Assembly (NCBI GenBank): GCA_016195025.1
Contig: JACQAL010000019.1
Span: forward strand, 1 to 58,627
DNA: 58,627 nucleotides
Direction of reading: 5' to 3'
DNA from: Bacteroidota bacterium
GTDB taxonomy: Bacteria > Bacteroidota > Bacteroidia > Palsa-948
The first letter of the stretch is position 1. The number at the start of each line of letters is the position of its first letter. Below, in pieces: positions 33,798 through 42,751 of this stretch. The notes under the pieces are model-generated. The model saw only the letters and a program-made list of their open reading frames with translations. It searched no databases and was not told the origin of the DNA. A program made the position numbers and the translations under genes.

Positions 33798-34442
33798 ATG
33801 AAAAAATTGTTCAGGGATAATCTTGCATTTTTTTTCCCTTACTTTTTATTTCTTCTCATCGCGGGAATTTTTCTTTCCCTGCATTCAAAAGGCGAGGCAC
33901 ACCTCATCCTGAACCAATACAGATATGAAATTTGCGACACGCTGTTTTGCTATGCAACCTGGCTCGGAGATTTTTTTGCGGTGATTGTAATTGTTTTCGT
34001 TTTATGTTTTTTCAACTATCGTTTTGCTCTGCTGGTTGGATTGAGCAATATTTTTTCAGCGCTCATCACTCAACTGCTCAAGCACACTTTATTTTCGGAT
34101 GTTGACCGTCCTACGAAATTTTTCGAAGGAATTCATCAACTGAATTTGGTTGCCGGCTATGAAAATTATCTCTACAATAGTTTTCCGAGCGGGCATACCA
34201 CTGCCGCCTTCACCACTTTTTTCTGCCTGGCGCTTATTTTCGAAAATAAAATTCTGAAGTTCGCCATGTTCCTGATTGCGCTCACAGTCGGATTATCGCG
34301 CGTATATCTTTCGCAGCATTTTCTGAACGATGTGTATGCAGGTTCATTAATCGGAGTCATCACTACCCTGTTATTTTACTCCTGTCTTTTTTCAGAAAAA
34401 GCAAAAACAATTTCATGGCTCAATAAATCACTGCTGAAATAA
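33798..34442 (+). CDS. PAP2-family membrane phosphatase
   Basis: 214 aa with about six membrane segments. The phosphatase motifs are present: SFPSGHTTAAFTTFF (domain 2) and LSRVYLSQHFLNDVYAGSLI (domain 3, catalytic His), with a domain-1-like KHTLFSDVDRP. Such proteins dephosphorylate lipid phosphates such as phosphatidic acid or undecaprenyl pyrophosphate at the outer face of the inner membrane. 20 nt after the START gene. Confidence 0.88.
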   Translation: MKKLFRDNLAFFFPYFLFLLIAGIFLSLHSKGEAHLILNQYRYEICDTLFCYATWLGDFFAVIVIVFVLCFFNYRFALLVGLSNIFSALITQLLKHTLFSDVDRPTKFFEGIHQLNLVAGYENYLYNSFPSGHTTAAFTTFFCLALIFENKILKFAMFLIALTVGLSRVYLSQHFLNDVYAGSLIGVITTLLFYSCLFSEKAKTISWLNKSLLK

Positions 34443-34476
34443 ATAACTCTCTTTATTTTCTTACCTTTGATTTACT

Positions 34477-34851
34477 ATGGAATTGCTTTTACTAAAACCA
34501 TCCAACAACACGCTGGAAATTTGCCTGAATGCCGAAACAGGAACTTTTTCCTTCATCGGCAGGTCGTATCCTGAAAACAGCATATTATTTTTCAAGCCCG
34601 TGAATGAGTGGATTGAAAAATATATTCAAACTCCCGCGTCAAAAACCATATGCACTTTTAAGATTGAGTATATGAATTCCGCTTCGCGGAAATGCCTCAT
34701 GGAAATTTTTAAACTGCTGGAGCCGCTTCATAAAACCACCCGTTCGGTTACCGTTCACTGGAATTTTGAACAAGACGATGACGCCATGAAAGAAACCGGA
34801 GAAGAATACAGCAATCTTTTCAAACTCAATTTCCAGTTTAATTCCTTTTAA
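34477..34851 (+). CDS. SiaC-family (DUF1987) regulatory phosphoprotein
   Basis: 124 aa. Fits DUF1987: LLKPSNNTLEICLNAETGTF, SFIGRSYPENSILFFKPVNE, WIEKYIQTPASKTICTFKIE, YMNSASRKCLMEIFKLLEPL, VTVHWNFEQDDDAMKETGEE. In Pseudomonas, SiaC is phosphorylated by SiaB and dephosphorylated by the PP2C-like SiaA; SpoIIE-type phosphatases occur in this window at 40625 and 48903. A -7 motif TACCTTTG lies at about 34463. Confidence 0.82.
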   Translation: MELLLLKPSNNTLEICLNAETGTFSFIGRSYPENSILFFKPVNEWIEKYIQTPASKTICTFKIEYMNSASRKCLMEIFKLLEPLHKTTRSVTVHWNFEQDDDAMKETGEEYSNLFKLNFQFNSF

Positions 34852-34953
34852 GAATTGAGTACATTTTATAAAATCCAAACTTCAAAACCGTATTTTCTCA
34901 AAAGAAAAAGAAGCCATTGTGTGGCTGAGAAATGTTCAGAGAGATAAGTTATC

Positions 34954-36000
34954 ATGAAAAAACAATTCAACCGGAAAAAATTCGACTCCCGCCCGCGAAG
35001 AGACAGCGATGATAAAAAGGAACGTGGCGAAAAAAAAGATTGGGGCAAAGGAAATTCACGCAGCAATAACCGTGTCGGAAATAATAAACACGAAAGAAGA
35101 GAAGAGAAGCCCTGGGAGAAAAAACGATTTGACAGGGAACAAAAGCCCTGGGAAAAAAGACGCGATGAAAAAAGATACGACCGGAAAAAAAGTTTCGTAG
35201 AAAAAAAAGAACAAAATCTTAAAAAAGCATTTGAGCGAAGCGAAAAAACAAATCATGTATCTGCGCCCAAAATAATTCCTCCTGCTGAAGGATTAATCCG
35301 CCTGAATAAATATCTTGCCAATGCCGGCATTTGCTCACGGAGAGAAGCCGATAAATTTATTGAAGCGGGTGCAGTGAAGGTGAACGGAAAAATTATTACC
35401 CAACTCGGTTATAAAGTTTCTCCCGGAGATAAAGTTCAGTTTGGCGATAACCGCGTGCAGAAAGAAAAAACTGTTTACATTCTCCTTAACAAACCCAAAG
35501 GATACATTACCACTACCGATGACGAGCGCAACCGCGCCACCGTGCTCGATTTAATTCAGGGCGTTGAAGAAAGAATTTATCCGGTCGGGCGGCTGGACAG
35601 AAACACTTCCGGGCTTCTTCTTCTTACCAACGATGGCGAACTTGCAAAAACATTAATGCATCCGAAATACCGCGTGCCGAAAGTATATCACATTGTGCTC
35701 GACAAATCGCTCAAGCCCGATGATTTGGATAAACTGAAAAACGGAGTTGAACTGGAAGATGGCTTTGCCAAGCCCGATGATATTGCGTATGTAGAGGGAA
35801 CCGAAGGAAGAAAAGATATCGGCATTGAAATTCATTCCGGCAGAAACCGCATTGTTCGCAGAATGTTTGAACACCTCGGATATAATGTGGTGAAACTTGA
35901 CCGCGTTCTCTATGCGGGGCTTACCAAAAAAAATATTTCGCGCGGCAAATGGCGCTTCCTCGCAGAGAACGAAGTGCGGATGCTGAAGCGCATCAAATAA
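34954..36000 (+). CDS. rluB: RsuA/RluB-family pseudouridine synthase with basic N-terminal arm
   Basis: 348 aa. Residues 1-105 are Lys/Arg/Asp-rich (RKKFDSRPRRDSDDKKERGE ...) and presumably bind rRNA. S4 domain: RLNKYLANAGICSRREADKF, IEAGAVKVNGKII. Catalytic domain: LLNKPKGYITTTDD, VGRLDRNTSGLLLLTNDGEL (catalytic Asp), HSGRNRIVRRMFEHLGYNV. Modifies 23S rRNA uridine in related bacteria; RluB versus RluE/F specificity cannot be fixed by eye. Confidence 0.88.
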   Translation: MKKQFNRKKFDSRPRRDSDDKKERGEKKDWGKGNSRSNNRVGNNKHERREEKPWEKKRFDREQKPWEKRRDEKRYDRKKSFVEKKEQNLKKAFERSEKTNHVSAPKIIPPAEGLIRLNKYLANAGICSRREADKFIEAGAVKVNGKIITQLGYKVSPGDKVQFGDNRVQKEKTVYILLNKPKGYITTTDDERNRATVLDLIQGVEERIYPVGRLDRNTSGLLLLTNDGELAKTLMHPKYRVPKVYHIVLDKSLKPDDLDKLKNGVELEDGFAKPDDIAYVEGTEGRKDIGIEIHSGRNRIVRRMFEHLGYNVVKLDRVLYAGLTKKNISRGKWRFLAENEVRMLKRIK

Positions 36001-36077
36001 TTTTTCCAACGCTTCGTTGTGGATAGATAAACATTCTGAAAAGAAAAGCAAAATTCTTTTTTTGCAACTTTGTGCGC

Positions 36078-38663
36078 ATGAAAATCATCAGGCGAATCCT
36101 ATTCACGCTGCTGTTTTTGTTTCTTCTCATTGCGGGAACATTGTTCATCATTGCTTTCGCCTATGAAAACGAGGTGAAAGAGTATATGATTCAGCAGTTG
36201 AACAAGCATTTGAAAACACACGTGATTGTTGACAGCAAAAACATTCATCTCTCGCTGCTCAAAAATTTTCCGTACGCTTCGCTTGATTTCAAAAATGTGC
36301 GGATGCTCGAAAGCCCCGTTGGAAAAAAAATAGCTGTTGATACTTTGTTTTCAATGGAAGAAGTTTCGCTGCAGTTTAATGTGCTGGATATTCTGCAAAA
36401 AAAATATGTAGTAAAAAAATTAAGAGCCGAAAACGGAAAAGTAAAACTCCGCAGGGCGAAAGACGGAACGGAGAACTGGGATGTTTGGCAAAAAAGCAAT
36501 GACACCACTTCCGCTGCGTCTTCCGAATCGGCTTTCAATCTTGAAAAGTTTCAGTTCAGGAATATTGAATTGGTTTATCTCGACCAAAAACACCGCGATG
36601 ATATTGCGTACACTATTCACAGCGGAAGCATTGGCGGAGAATTCACTAGCAAAAAATATACGCTTGCCATTGCGGGCGATTTGCTCGCAGAGCATTTCAG
36701 CATTGACAGCATAAATTACCTCAGCCGAAAACCCGTGAAGATGGATATGCATCTTGAAGTTGACAATGAGAAAAAAAATTATGTCTTCAGCGATGCCGCA
36801 GTAACCATTGCCGATTTAAAATTTTCAGCGGAAGGAAATTATACCGATGAAAAGAAACCCTATGTAAATTTAAAATTGAATGCGAAAGATATGGACGTGC
36901 AATCCGTTCTTTCGCTTCTGCCGGAAAAATTTAACGAGCGCATGAAGGAGTATGACAGCGATGGAGATTTTTTCTGCACCGCAAGCGTGACGGGCGCTGT
37001 TGATGCTCCTGAAGTGAGGGCTGCGTTCGGAATTTCAAAAGGAGAAATCACGCAGTTGAGTTCAAATGTGATGCTGAAGAATGTAACACTTTCGGGAAAT
37101 TATTTTTATTCTCCGGCAAAAGATTTTCTTGAACTGAAAACTTTCTCTGCCGTACTGGCAAACGGAAACATTGAAGGAAATTTCAGGATGGATAATTTTT
37201 CTTCTCCTTTTGTGAGCGCAAAATTAAATGGCGCTTTCTCTATGGAGGAATTGCGAAAGTTTCTGAAGATGGATACGCTCTGGAATTATCCGGTTGAAAC
37301 TTTTTACGGAAACATGAAAGTGAATCTGGATTACAAAGGGCAGTTGAATGCTTCGCGCAAGTATAAAAAATCTGATTTCGACAACATGAATCTTACGGGT
37401 GAAATGCAACTGGAAAACGCAGGCATTCAACTAAAAAATTCTTCGCTTGCGTTCGACAGCATTAACGGCTCTTTCGCGCTTAACAACAACAGCATTGCCG
37501 TGAATTCATTCAGCGGAAAAACTTCCAAAAGCGATTTTTCCCTGAAAGGAAACCTCGAAGATGTGCTCGCTTTTGCTTTTACCGATGATGCGGGAATAAA
37601 TGTGGAAGCAACTTTTCAATCGGAGAATTTAGACCTCGATGAATTTTTAATCAACCAAAAAGTTTCCACGAAGAAAGATACCGTATACCGCATTCATTTC
37701 TCTCCGCAACTTAATTTTTCTCTCAGCACACGCATCGGGCATTTATCGTTCCGGAAATTTGCGGCAGATAATCTTCGCGGAAGTTTTCAACTGCGCGGGC
37801 AGAAACTGATTGGCGACCCTATTTCATTTTCCACTATGGAAGGAACTGTTTCAGGCAGCGGAATGATTGATAATTCCATTGACAGCAATTTATTGATTAC
37901 CTGCAATGCCAACCTGAAAAAACTAAACATCTCCAAACTGTTTGAAGAGTGCGGGGACTTCGGGCAAAAAACTATTTCATACAATCATTTGCGCGGAACC
38001 GGAACTGCCGATGTGCAGTTTGCCAGCGTGTGGAAATCCGATTTAACTGCCGACCTCAACCGCATTTACGTGCACAGCAACCTGCTCATTGAAAAAGGCG
38101 AACTCATAAAGTTTGAACCCATCCGGGCGCTTTCAAAATATATTTCAGTTGCGGAATTAGAGGACATAAAGTTTTCCACGCTCGAAAATCAAATTGAAGT
38201 GAAAGACAAAAAGGTTTTCATTCCGAAAATGGATATTCAATCAAGCGCGCTGAATGTTACGCTCAGCGGAACGCACGGGTTTGACAACGCCATTGACTAT
38301 CATTTCAAAGTGCTGATGAGCGATGTGCTGTTCAGCAAAGCGCGCAAGGCAAAAAAAGAAAACGATGAGTTTGGCGTGGTGGAAGACGACAAGAGCGGGC
38401 GAACCAGTTTGTTTATTTCAATGACCGGCACGGTGGACGAGCCGAAATTCAACTACGACAAGCAGGGAGCGAAACAAAACCTGAAAGAAAACATGGCGGA
38501 AGAAAAACATACACTGCGCCAGATTTTGCACGAAGAATTCGGATGGTTTAAAAAAGACAGCACGCTGAAAAAAGATAAACCTAAAGATGACGGCAAGTTT
38601 ATTATTAAATGGGATGAAGAAGAAAAAAAGAAAGAAAAGAAAAATGAGGATGAGGATTTTTGA
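36078..38663 (+). CDS. AsmA-family inner-membrane protein
   Basis: 861 aa from the ATG at 36078. A single N-terminal membrane helix (LFTLLFLFLLIAGTLFIIAF) precedes a long repetitive beta-rich periplasmic region with AsmA features (VIVDSKNIHLSLLKNFPYAS, LQFNVLDILQKKYVVKKLRA, and the AsmA_2-like VKDKKVFIPKMDIQSSALNV near residue 710), ending in a charged Lys/Glu tail. AsmA-like proteins are linked to phospholipid transport and outer-membrane homeostasis. Separate unit from the synthase upstream. Confidence 0.82.
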   Translation: MKIIRRILFTLLFLFLLIAGTLFIIAFAYENEVKEYMIQQLNKHLKTHVIVDSKNIHLSLLKNFPYASLDFKNVRMLESPVGKKIAVDTLFSMEEVSLQFNVLDILQKKYVVKKLRAENGKVKLRRAKDGTENWDVWQKSNDTTSAASSESAFNLEKFQFRNIELVYLDQKHRDDIAYTIHSGSIGGEFTSKKYTLAIAGDLLAEHFSIDSINYLSRKPVKMDMHLEVDNEKKNYVFSDAAVTIADLKFSAEGNYTDEKKPYVNLKLNAKDMDVQSVLSLLPEKFNERMKEYDSDGDFFCTASVTGAVDAPEVRAAFGISKGEITQLSSNVMLKNVTLSGNYFYSPAKDFLELKTFSAVLANGNIEGNFRMDNFSSPFVSAKLNGAFSMEELRKFLKMDTLWNYPVETFYGNMKVNLDYKGQLNASRKYKKSDFDNMNLTGEMQLENAGIQLKNSSLAFDSINGSFALNNNSIAVNSFSGKTSKSDFSLKGNLEDVLAFAFTDDAGINVEATFQSENLDLDEFLINQKVSTKKDTVYRIHFSPQLNFSLSTRIGHLSFRKFAADNLRGSFQLRGQKLIGDPISFSTMEGTVSGSGMIDNSIDSNLLITCNANLKKLNISKLFEECGDFGQKTISYNHLRGTGTADVQFASVWKSDLTADLNRIYVHSNLLIEKGELIKFEPIRALSKYISVAELEDIKFSTLENQIEVKDKKVFIPKMDIQSSALNVTLSGTHGFDNAIDYHFKVLMSDVLFSKARKAKKENDEFGVVEDDKSGRTSLFISMTGTVDEPKFNYDKQGAKQNLKENMAEEKHTLRQILHEEFGWFKKDSTLKKDKPKDDGKFIIKWDEEEKKKEKKNEDEDF

Positions 38664-38666
38664 GAA

Positions 38667-39599
38667 TTAAATTTTAAATTTCAAACCAACGCTTATTCCT
38701 ATTAAAGAATTTTTGAATGAAACAAATTGATTAGGGTCGTACTTGCCTAAAAAATTATAATACTTATTTGTTTTGCCATTGTATAAAAAATCGGAATCAG
38801 AATTTTTCACATCAATGAATCCGCCTTCGTAGTTAAGCATTACAACGAGCAGTGACTTTTCATATAATTTTCCTTGCCACCCCACTCCTATCATTTCACC
38901 TATATCGTATTGCTTAAACGGGCGACTTGTGAACTTAATTTTAGCATCTGCCTTCCCGTAATACCATGGAAAAGAAACATTCAAATAATAATGAACGGAA
39001 TCTCCGGTAGCAGTATACGATTGGTTGAATGAACCGTATGAATTGCTTGCTTCCCAAAAAAAGTAATCGGTATATTTAATCAGGCGTGCATAATAAATTC
39101 CAATATAGCAGCTGAAACCGTTTTCTTTATCTTCAGAAGTATTGTAATGCAGTTGCAAAGGAATAGTAAGATAAGTTAATTTCGTACTCTTGGAAAAAGA
39201 ATACAGCACCTCTTTATTACCCGTCATGCTGTCATTTTCAGTGCCGCGATAGTCAGAATACTCCTGCCCTTTGGATGAAAGTGCCGCCCCAATACTCATT
39301 CCTAAATTTTTACTTATGTGATAACCGGCTGAAGCGCCCACTTGAAAATGATAAGTCGGTTTTTTCTTCATAGAGGATATATCGGGAGAATAACTGAAGG
39401 GTGATGTAAGCACTTTAAAATCTCCTCCGAACGTTCGCTGATATTGTCCAATAGTATTTACAAAAAACTTTTCCTTAGAAGCAGATGATTTTTTTTCAGG
39501 AACAAAATCAACCTGCGCATACAAGCCAGATGAAATAAACAGGTGCGCGCTTACCGCAAGAATCAGAACGAGGAAGGATTTAGATAAAACTTTTGACAT
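38667..39599 (-). CDS. Outer-membrane beta-barrel protein
   Basis: 310 aa from MSKVLSKSFLVLILAVSAHL (signal peptide ending at YAQ). Alternating strands: YHFQVGASAGYHISKNLGMS, IGAALSSKGQEYSDYRG, STKLTYLTIPLQLHYNT, GFSCYIGIYYARLIKYTDYF, IGISVGLKFKI as a final strand. Belongs to the PorT-like OMP_b-brl class. Upstream in-frame codons to 39686 are not likely to be translated. Convergent with the AsmA gene, 3 nt apart. Confidence 0.78.
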   Translation of the reverse strand: MSKVLSKSFLVLILAVSAHLFISSGLYAQVDFVPEKKSSASKEKFFVNTIGQYQRTFGGDFKVLTSPFSYSPDISSMKKKPTYHFQVGASAGYHISKNLGMSIGAALSSKGQEYSDYRGTENDSMTGNKEVLYSFSKSTKLTYLTIPLQLHYNTSEDKENGFSCYIGIYYARLIKYTDYFFWEASNSYGSFNQSYTATGDSVHYYLNVSFPWYYGKADAKIKFTSRPFKQYDIGEMIGVGWQGKLYEKSLLVVMLNYEGGFIDVKNSDSDFLYNGKTNKYYNFLGKYDPNQFVSFKNSLIGISVGLKFKI

Positions 39600-39779
39600 A
39601 AATTTATTTTGTCCTCGCAGAGTCTCCGCCTCTGGACTCTGTTGAAATGTATTCCGCAAAAATACAGATAGCAATAACACAGGCAAAAAAATATTAATTG
39701 CCGTTTACCTATTCACCTTCTTCGCAAGTATAAAAAACTATTTTGCCGTATTAAGCAATGTTAAACGCGCAGGTGGAAA

Positions 39780-40118
39780 TTATTGAGCCGGAATTATTTT
39801 TTTGAGTTCAGAAATTAAAGCGGGAAGATTGCTCTTGGCGGTGTCCCATAGGCGAAAGGGATTCACGCCTTCATAATCGTGTATTATTTTATCGCGCATG
39901 CCTGCCATTTCCTTCCATGGGAGCGCAGGATGCAGGGTTTTGAAATCATCTGAAATTCTTTTTGACGCTTCTCCAATCACTTCAAATTCACGTATAACAG
40001 CGCTTTTGGTTTTTTCATCGTTGCAAAATGCGGATTCATCCATGCCTTCCATGAATTGCAAAATTCTTTCGGCTCTTTCAAGAATATGCCCGATGTAAAC
40101 AAAGTTGTCCTTATGCAT
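39780..40118 (-). CDS. hepT: HepT-like (DUF86) toxin, RNase/AMPylation target
   Basis: 112 aa with the family motif RxxxxHxY as RDKIIHDYEG, helices FVYIGHILERAERILQFMEG and VIREFEVIGEASKRISDDFK. HepT proteins are HEPN toxins neutralised by MntA-type nucleotidyltransferases through AMPylation of the Tyr in this motif. Overlaps the MntA gene upstream by 8 nt. Confidence 0.88.
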   Translation of the reverse strand: MHKDNFVYIGHILERAERILQFMEGMDESAFCNDEKTKSAVIREFEVIGEASKRISDDFKTLHPALPWKEMAGMRDKIIHDYEGVNPFRLWDTAKSNLPALISELKKIIPAQ

Positions 40119-40398
40119 GATAAACGGTTTTCAAATCGCGCAGAATGTATTTCATTATAGGAGGATAAACGGCTTCTTTATCCACAAGGTCAACTTTTCT
40201 TCCCAGCTTTTCCGTGAGTTCAATTTGCATTCCGGCAATGTCAAACAATGTTGTTCCGCGCGAATATTCCACCAGCACATCAATATCGCTTTTGTCGGTC
40301 ATCTCATCACGCACAAACGAACCGAAAATACCTATCTCTTTTACCTTATATTGTTTCAGGTAATTAACAATTGTATTAATAATATCTGCTTTGCTCAT
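40111..40398 (-). CDS. mntA: MntA-like minimal nucleotidyltransferase antitoxin
   Basis: 95 aa. GIFGSFVRDEMTDKSDIDVLVEY contains the GSxxR...DxD catalytic motif in the form GSFVRDE...SDIDV. IELTEKLGRKVDLVDKEAVY follows. First gene of the toxin-antitoxin pair with 39780; the antitoxin precedes the toxin. Confidence 0.88.
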   Translation of the reverse strand: MSKADIINTIVNYLKQYKVKEIGIFGSFVRDEMTDKSDIDVLVEYSRGTTLFDIAGMQIELTEKLGRKVDLVDKEAVYPPIMKYILRDLKTVYHA

Positions 40399-40624
40399 GG
40401 GTTATTTTTTTATGCAAACATACATAAAAAAGAAGGAAGATATATTCCGCAAAAATACAGATATTCCCAAGCGAAATCAACGCTGGCGTGCGTCTGCCTG
40501 CCCTGATGAATATCAGGAAGAGAAAAATCGTCTGAAATCATTTAGAAACGCGCGCGTCATTCATCCCGATGGAAGCTGCATCGGGGTGGATTCAAACCTT
40601 TGCTGCAAGTTCATTTTATTGCGG

Positions 40625-42562
40625 CTATATCCTAATCCCTATCACTAAAACGTCATCCACCTGTTCCAAATCGCCTTTCCATTCGCGGAAGGTTTTATCG
40701 AGAAATTCTTCCTGCTCTTTCATGGGCAGTTGCTGAATGCCAAGCAGTATTCGCTGAAAGTGGCGGTTCATGAATTTTTTTCCGCCCGGTCCGCCAAACT
40801 GGTCGCAGTAGCCATCGGAGAAAATATAAAAGGTATCACCGGGGTTGAGGTAAACCTGGTGGTTGGAAAACTTTTTTTCATCGCCTCCCGTAAGCAATCC
40901 TCCTATGGAATGTTTGTCTGCCCGCACTTCTTCCACTTCCAGCGCGTCCTTGCGCACCAAATATAAACTCCTGAGCGCGCCTGAGTATTGAAGCAAAATA
41001 TTTTTATCGCCTTGCTTGTGCGCATCAAGGGCGCAAACGGCAATGTCCATTCCGTCTTTCGTATCGGGGTTATCGTCCTGGTGAAGCGCTCTTCGTATTC
41101 CCGCTTCCAGTTGGTTGAGCACTTCCGAAGGCGTGGTGATTTCTTTTTCCACAATTATCTGGTGAAGCGTGTCGTGCCCAATCATGCTCATGAACGCGCC
41201 CGGCACTCCATGCCCGGTGCAATCGGCAACTCCAACAATGTACTTGCCTTTTTTTTCTTCGAAGAAATAAAAATCACCGCTCACAATGTCTTTCGGGCGG
41301 TAATAAATAAAGGACTGGGTGAACGCATTGAATATATCTTCTACATTGGGAAGCAGCGCCTGCTGAATGAGTTTGGCGTAACTGATGCTGTCCTTAATAT
41401 CTTTGTAAGCGGCTTCAAGTTTTTCATTTTTCAGGTTCAGTTCGCGGGTGCGTTCATCCACCAGCGCATGCAAATGTTTTTCGCGCTCTTTCAACTCCTG
41501 AATGATTTTTGTATTCTGGCTGCGCAAGCGCCCCAGCAGCACGCGCATGATGCCGCGCGCCACATCGTTGTATTTATGCGACACTACGGAAAAATCTTCC
41601 TGGTCTAACTGCAGAAGCACGCAATCGGTAACGGCAGTTACATCGGCAGAGCGCGGTTCGGTATCGAGCAAAGATATTTCTCCGAAAAACTTTCCGGCAC
41701 TCAGTTCGGCAATGTCATAAATACCATCGTGCACTTTCACTTTTCCTTCGTCAATAATATACATGCAGGTGCCGAGTTCGCCTTTTTCAATAATGTGCGT
41801 GCCGGCAGGAATGGACATTACTTTCATGGCAGCGGCAATTTCGGTAACGATGTTTTCGGAAGTGGTGGAGAAAATATCCACGTGTTTCAGAATTTCTACT
41901 TTGTTCAGGGCAATATCGGTGCGAACGGTGCTTGCCAGCCGCGTTTCGGCTGCCGATTTGCGCGCGTGATTTTCCTTGTTGAGTTTCCCCAGCAGAATTT
42001 TTATTTCTTCTATATACTTCTGCTTGTTTGCTTCTCTGAGTGCAATGGCGGATTGGGTAAAATACCTGTGCTTCTGCATGAAATCGAGTTGCTGCGTGTA
42101 CCACTGGAGAAGCGATTTTGGTTTTCCGTATTCGCTCCATTCTCTCTTGAGCGAATGGGAGATGCTGAAAAAATCATCTCTTCCCAGATAATCCAAATCG
42201 GCATCACAAATAAGTTTCTCCAGCAGGTTCTGCGGCTTGTGCGGAATGGAGGTGGCGAGTATGAGTTGGGCAATGGTGTTGATTTGATTGCGCGTGTAGC
42301 CGAATGTTTCCAGCGTGCCGCGCATCATGGTAACGCCCAGCGCTTCGTTGTCGTAATACTTGAAGAGGAAACCGCAATCGTGATACAAGGCGGCAGTTTT
42401 TAACAGCAGCGTATCTTCCTCGCTCAGCCGTTCGAATTTTGCCAGCCGCGCAGCCGCGTTGCAAACATCAATGGTGTGATGCACGCCATGATAATAGAGA
42501 TTTTTCGGAAGGTCTTTCTCTAATTTTCTGATGATGTATTTTTCGGCATCTGCAAAATGCAT
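40625..42562 (-). CDS. HD domain - cNMP-binding - SpoIIE phosphatase
   Basis: 645 aa from MHFADAEKY; the 19 residues upstream are encoded within MITE copy 3. Residues ~20-190: HD-type hydrolase (YYHGVHHTIDVCNAAA, LYHDCGFLFKY, ICDADLDYLGR). Residues ~245-350: cyclic-nucleotide-binding domain (GTHIIEKGELGTCMYIIDEG, GKFFGEISLLDTEPRSADVT). A coiled coil and linker SISYAKLIQQALLP follow, then SpoIIE/PP2C (RPKDIVSGDFYFFEEKKGKY, ADCTGHGVPGAFMSMIGHD, SDGYCDQFGG). Predicted cytoplasmic Ser/Thr phosphatase gated by cNMP, acting in partner switching. Confidence 0.88.
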   Translation of the reverse strand: MHFADAEKYIIRKLEKDLPKNLYYHGVHHTIDVCNAAARLAKFERLSEEDTLLLKTAALYHDCGFLFKYYDNEALGVTMMRGTLETFGYTRNQINTIAQLILATSIPHKPQNLLEKLICDADLDYLGRDDFFSISHSLKREWSEYGKPKSLLQWYTQQLDFMQKHRYFTQSAIALREANKQKYIEEIKILLGKLNKENHARKSAAETRLASTVRTDIALNKVEILKHVDIFSTTSENIVTEIAAAMKVMSIPAGTHIIEKGELGTCMYIIDEGKVKVHDGIYDIAELSAGKFFGEISLLDTEPRSADVTAVTDCVLLQLDQEDFSVVSHKYNDVARGIMRVLLGRLRSQNTKIIQELKEREKHLHALVDERTRELNLKNEKLEAAYKDIKDSISYAKLIQQALLPNVEDIFNAFTQSFIYYRPKDIVSGDFYFFEEKKGKYIVGVADCTGHGVPGAFMSMIGHDTLHQIIVEKEITTPSEVLNQLEAGIRRALHQDDNPDTKDGMDIAVCALDAHKQGDKNILLQYSGALRSLYLVRKDALEVEEVRADKHSIGGLLTGGDEKKFSNHQVYLNPGDTFYIFSDGYCDQFGGPGGKKFMNRHFQRILLGIQQLPMKEQEEFLDKTFREWKGDLEQVDDVLVIGIRI

Positions 42563-42603
42563 GGCACCACGAAAATAAAATAAATACAAACAGGTACGAC
42601 TAC

Positions 42604-42751
42604 TAATGTAAATTGCCACCTATTTGATAAAATAATGCAAATGCCGCGAACCTGCCTGACCGGCAGGCAGGCAAATGCGAACACCGCGAATTTTTATTTG
42701 AATTTGTTACCCATAAAAACAGCTCATTATTATAGGCAGCAACTTGCGTTA
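42604..42751 (-). mobile_element. MITE-like palindromic element, copy 3 (nested insertion, internal deletion)
   Basis: Keeps both ends (TAATGTAAATTGCCACCTAT left; GCAACTTGCGTTA right). It carries a 21-bp insert at 42651-42671 with the dyad CTGCCTGACCGGCAGGCAG and lacks about 39 bp of the right hairpin arm. The right end touches the stop codon of the OmpA gene (minus strand). Strand label is relative to the adjacent gene; sequence orientation matches copies 1 and 2. Confidence 0.88.

Noticed and set aside
39780-40398. HepT/MntA pair as a novel system
   Set aside because: Motifs and gene order match the known HEPN/MNT toxin-antitoxin; annotated but not novel.
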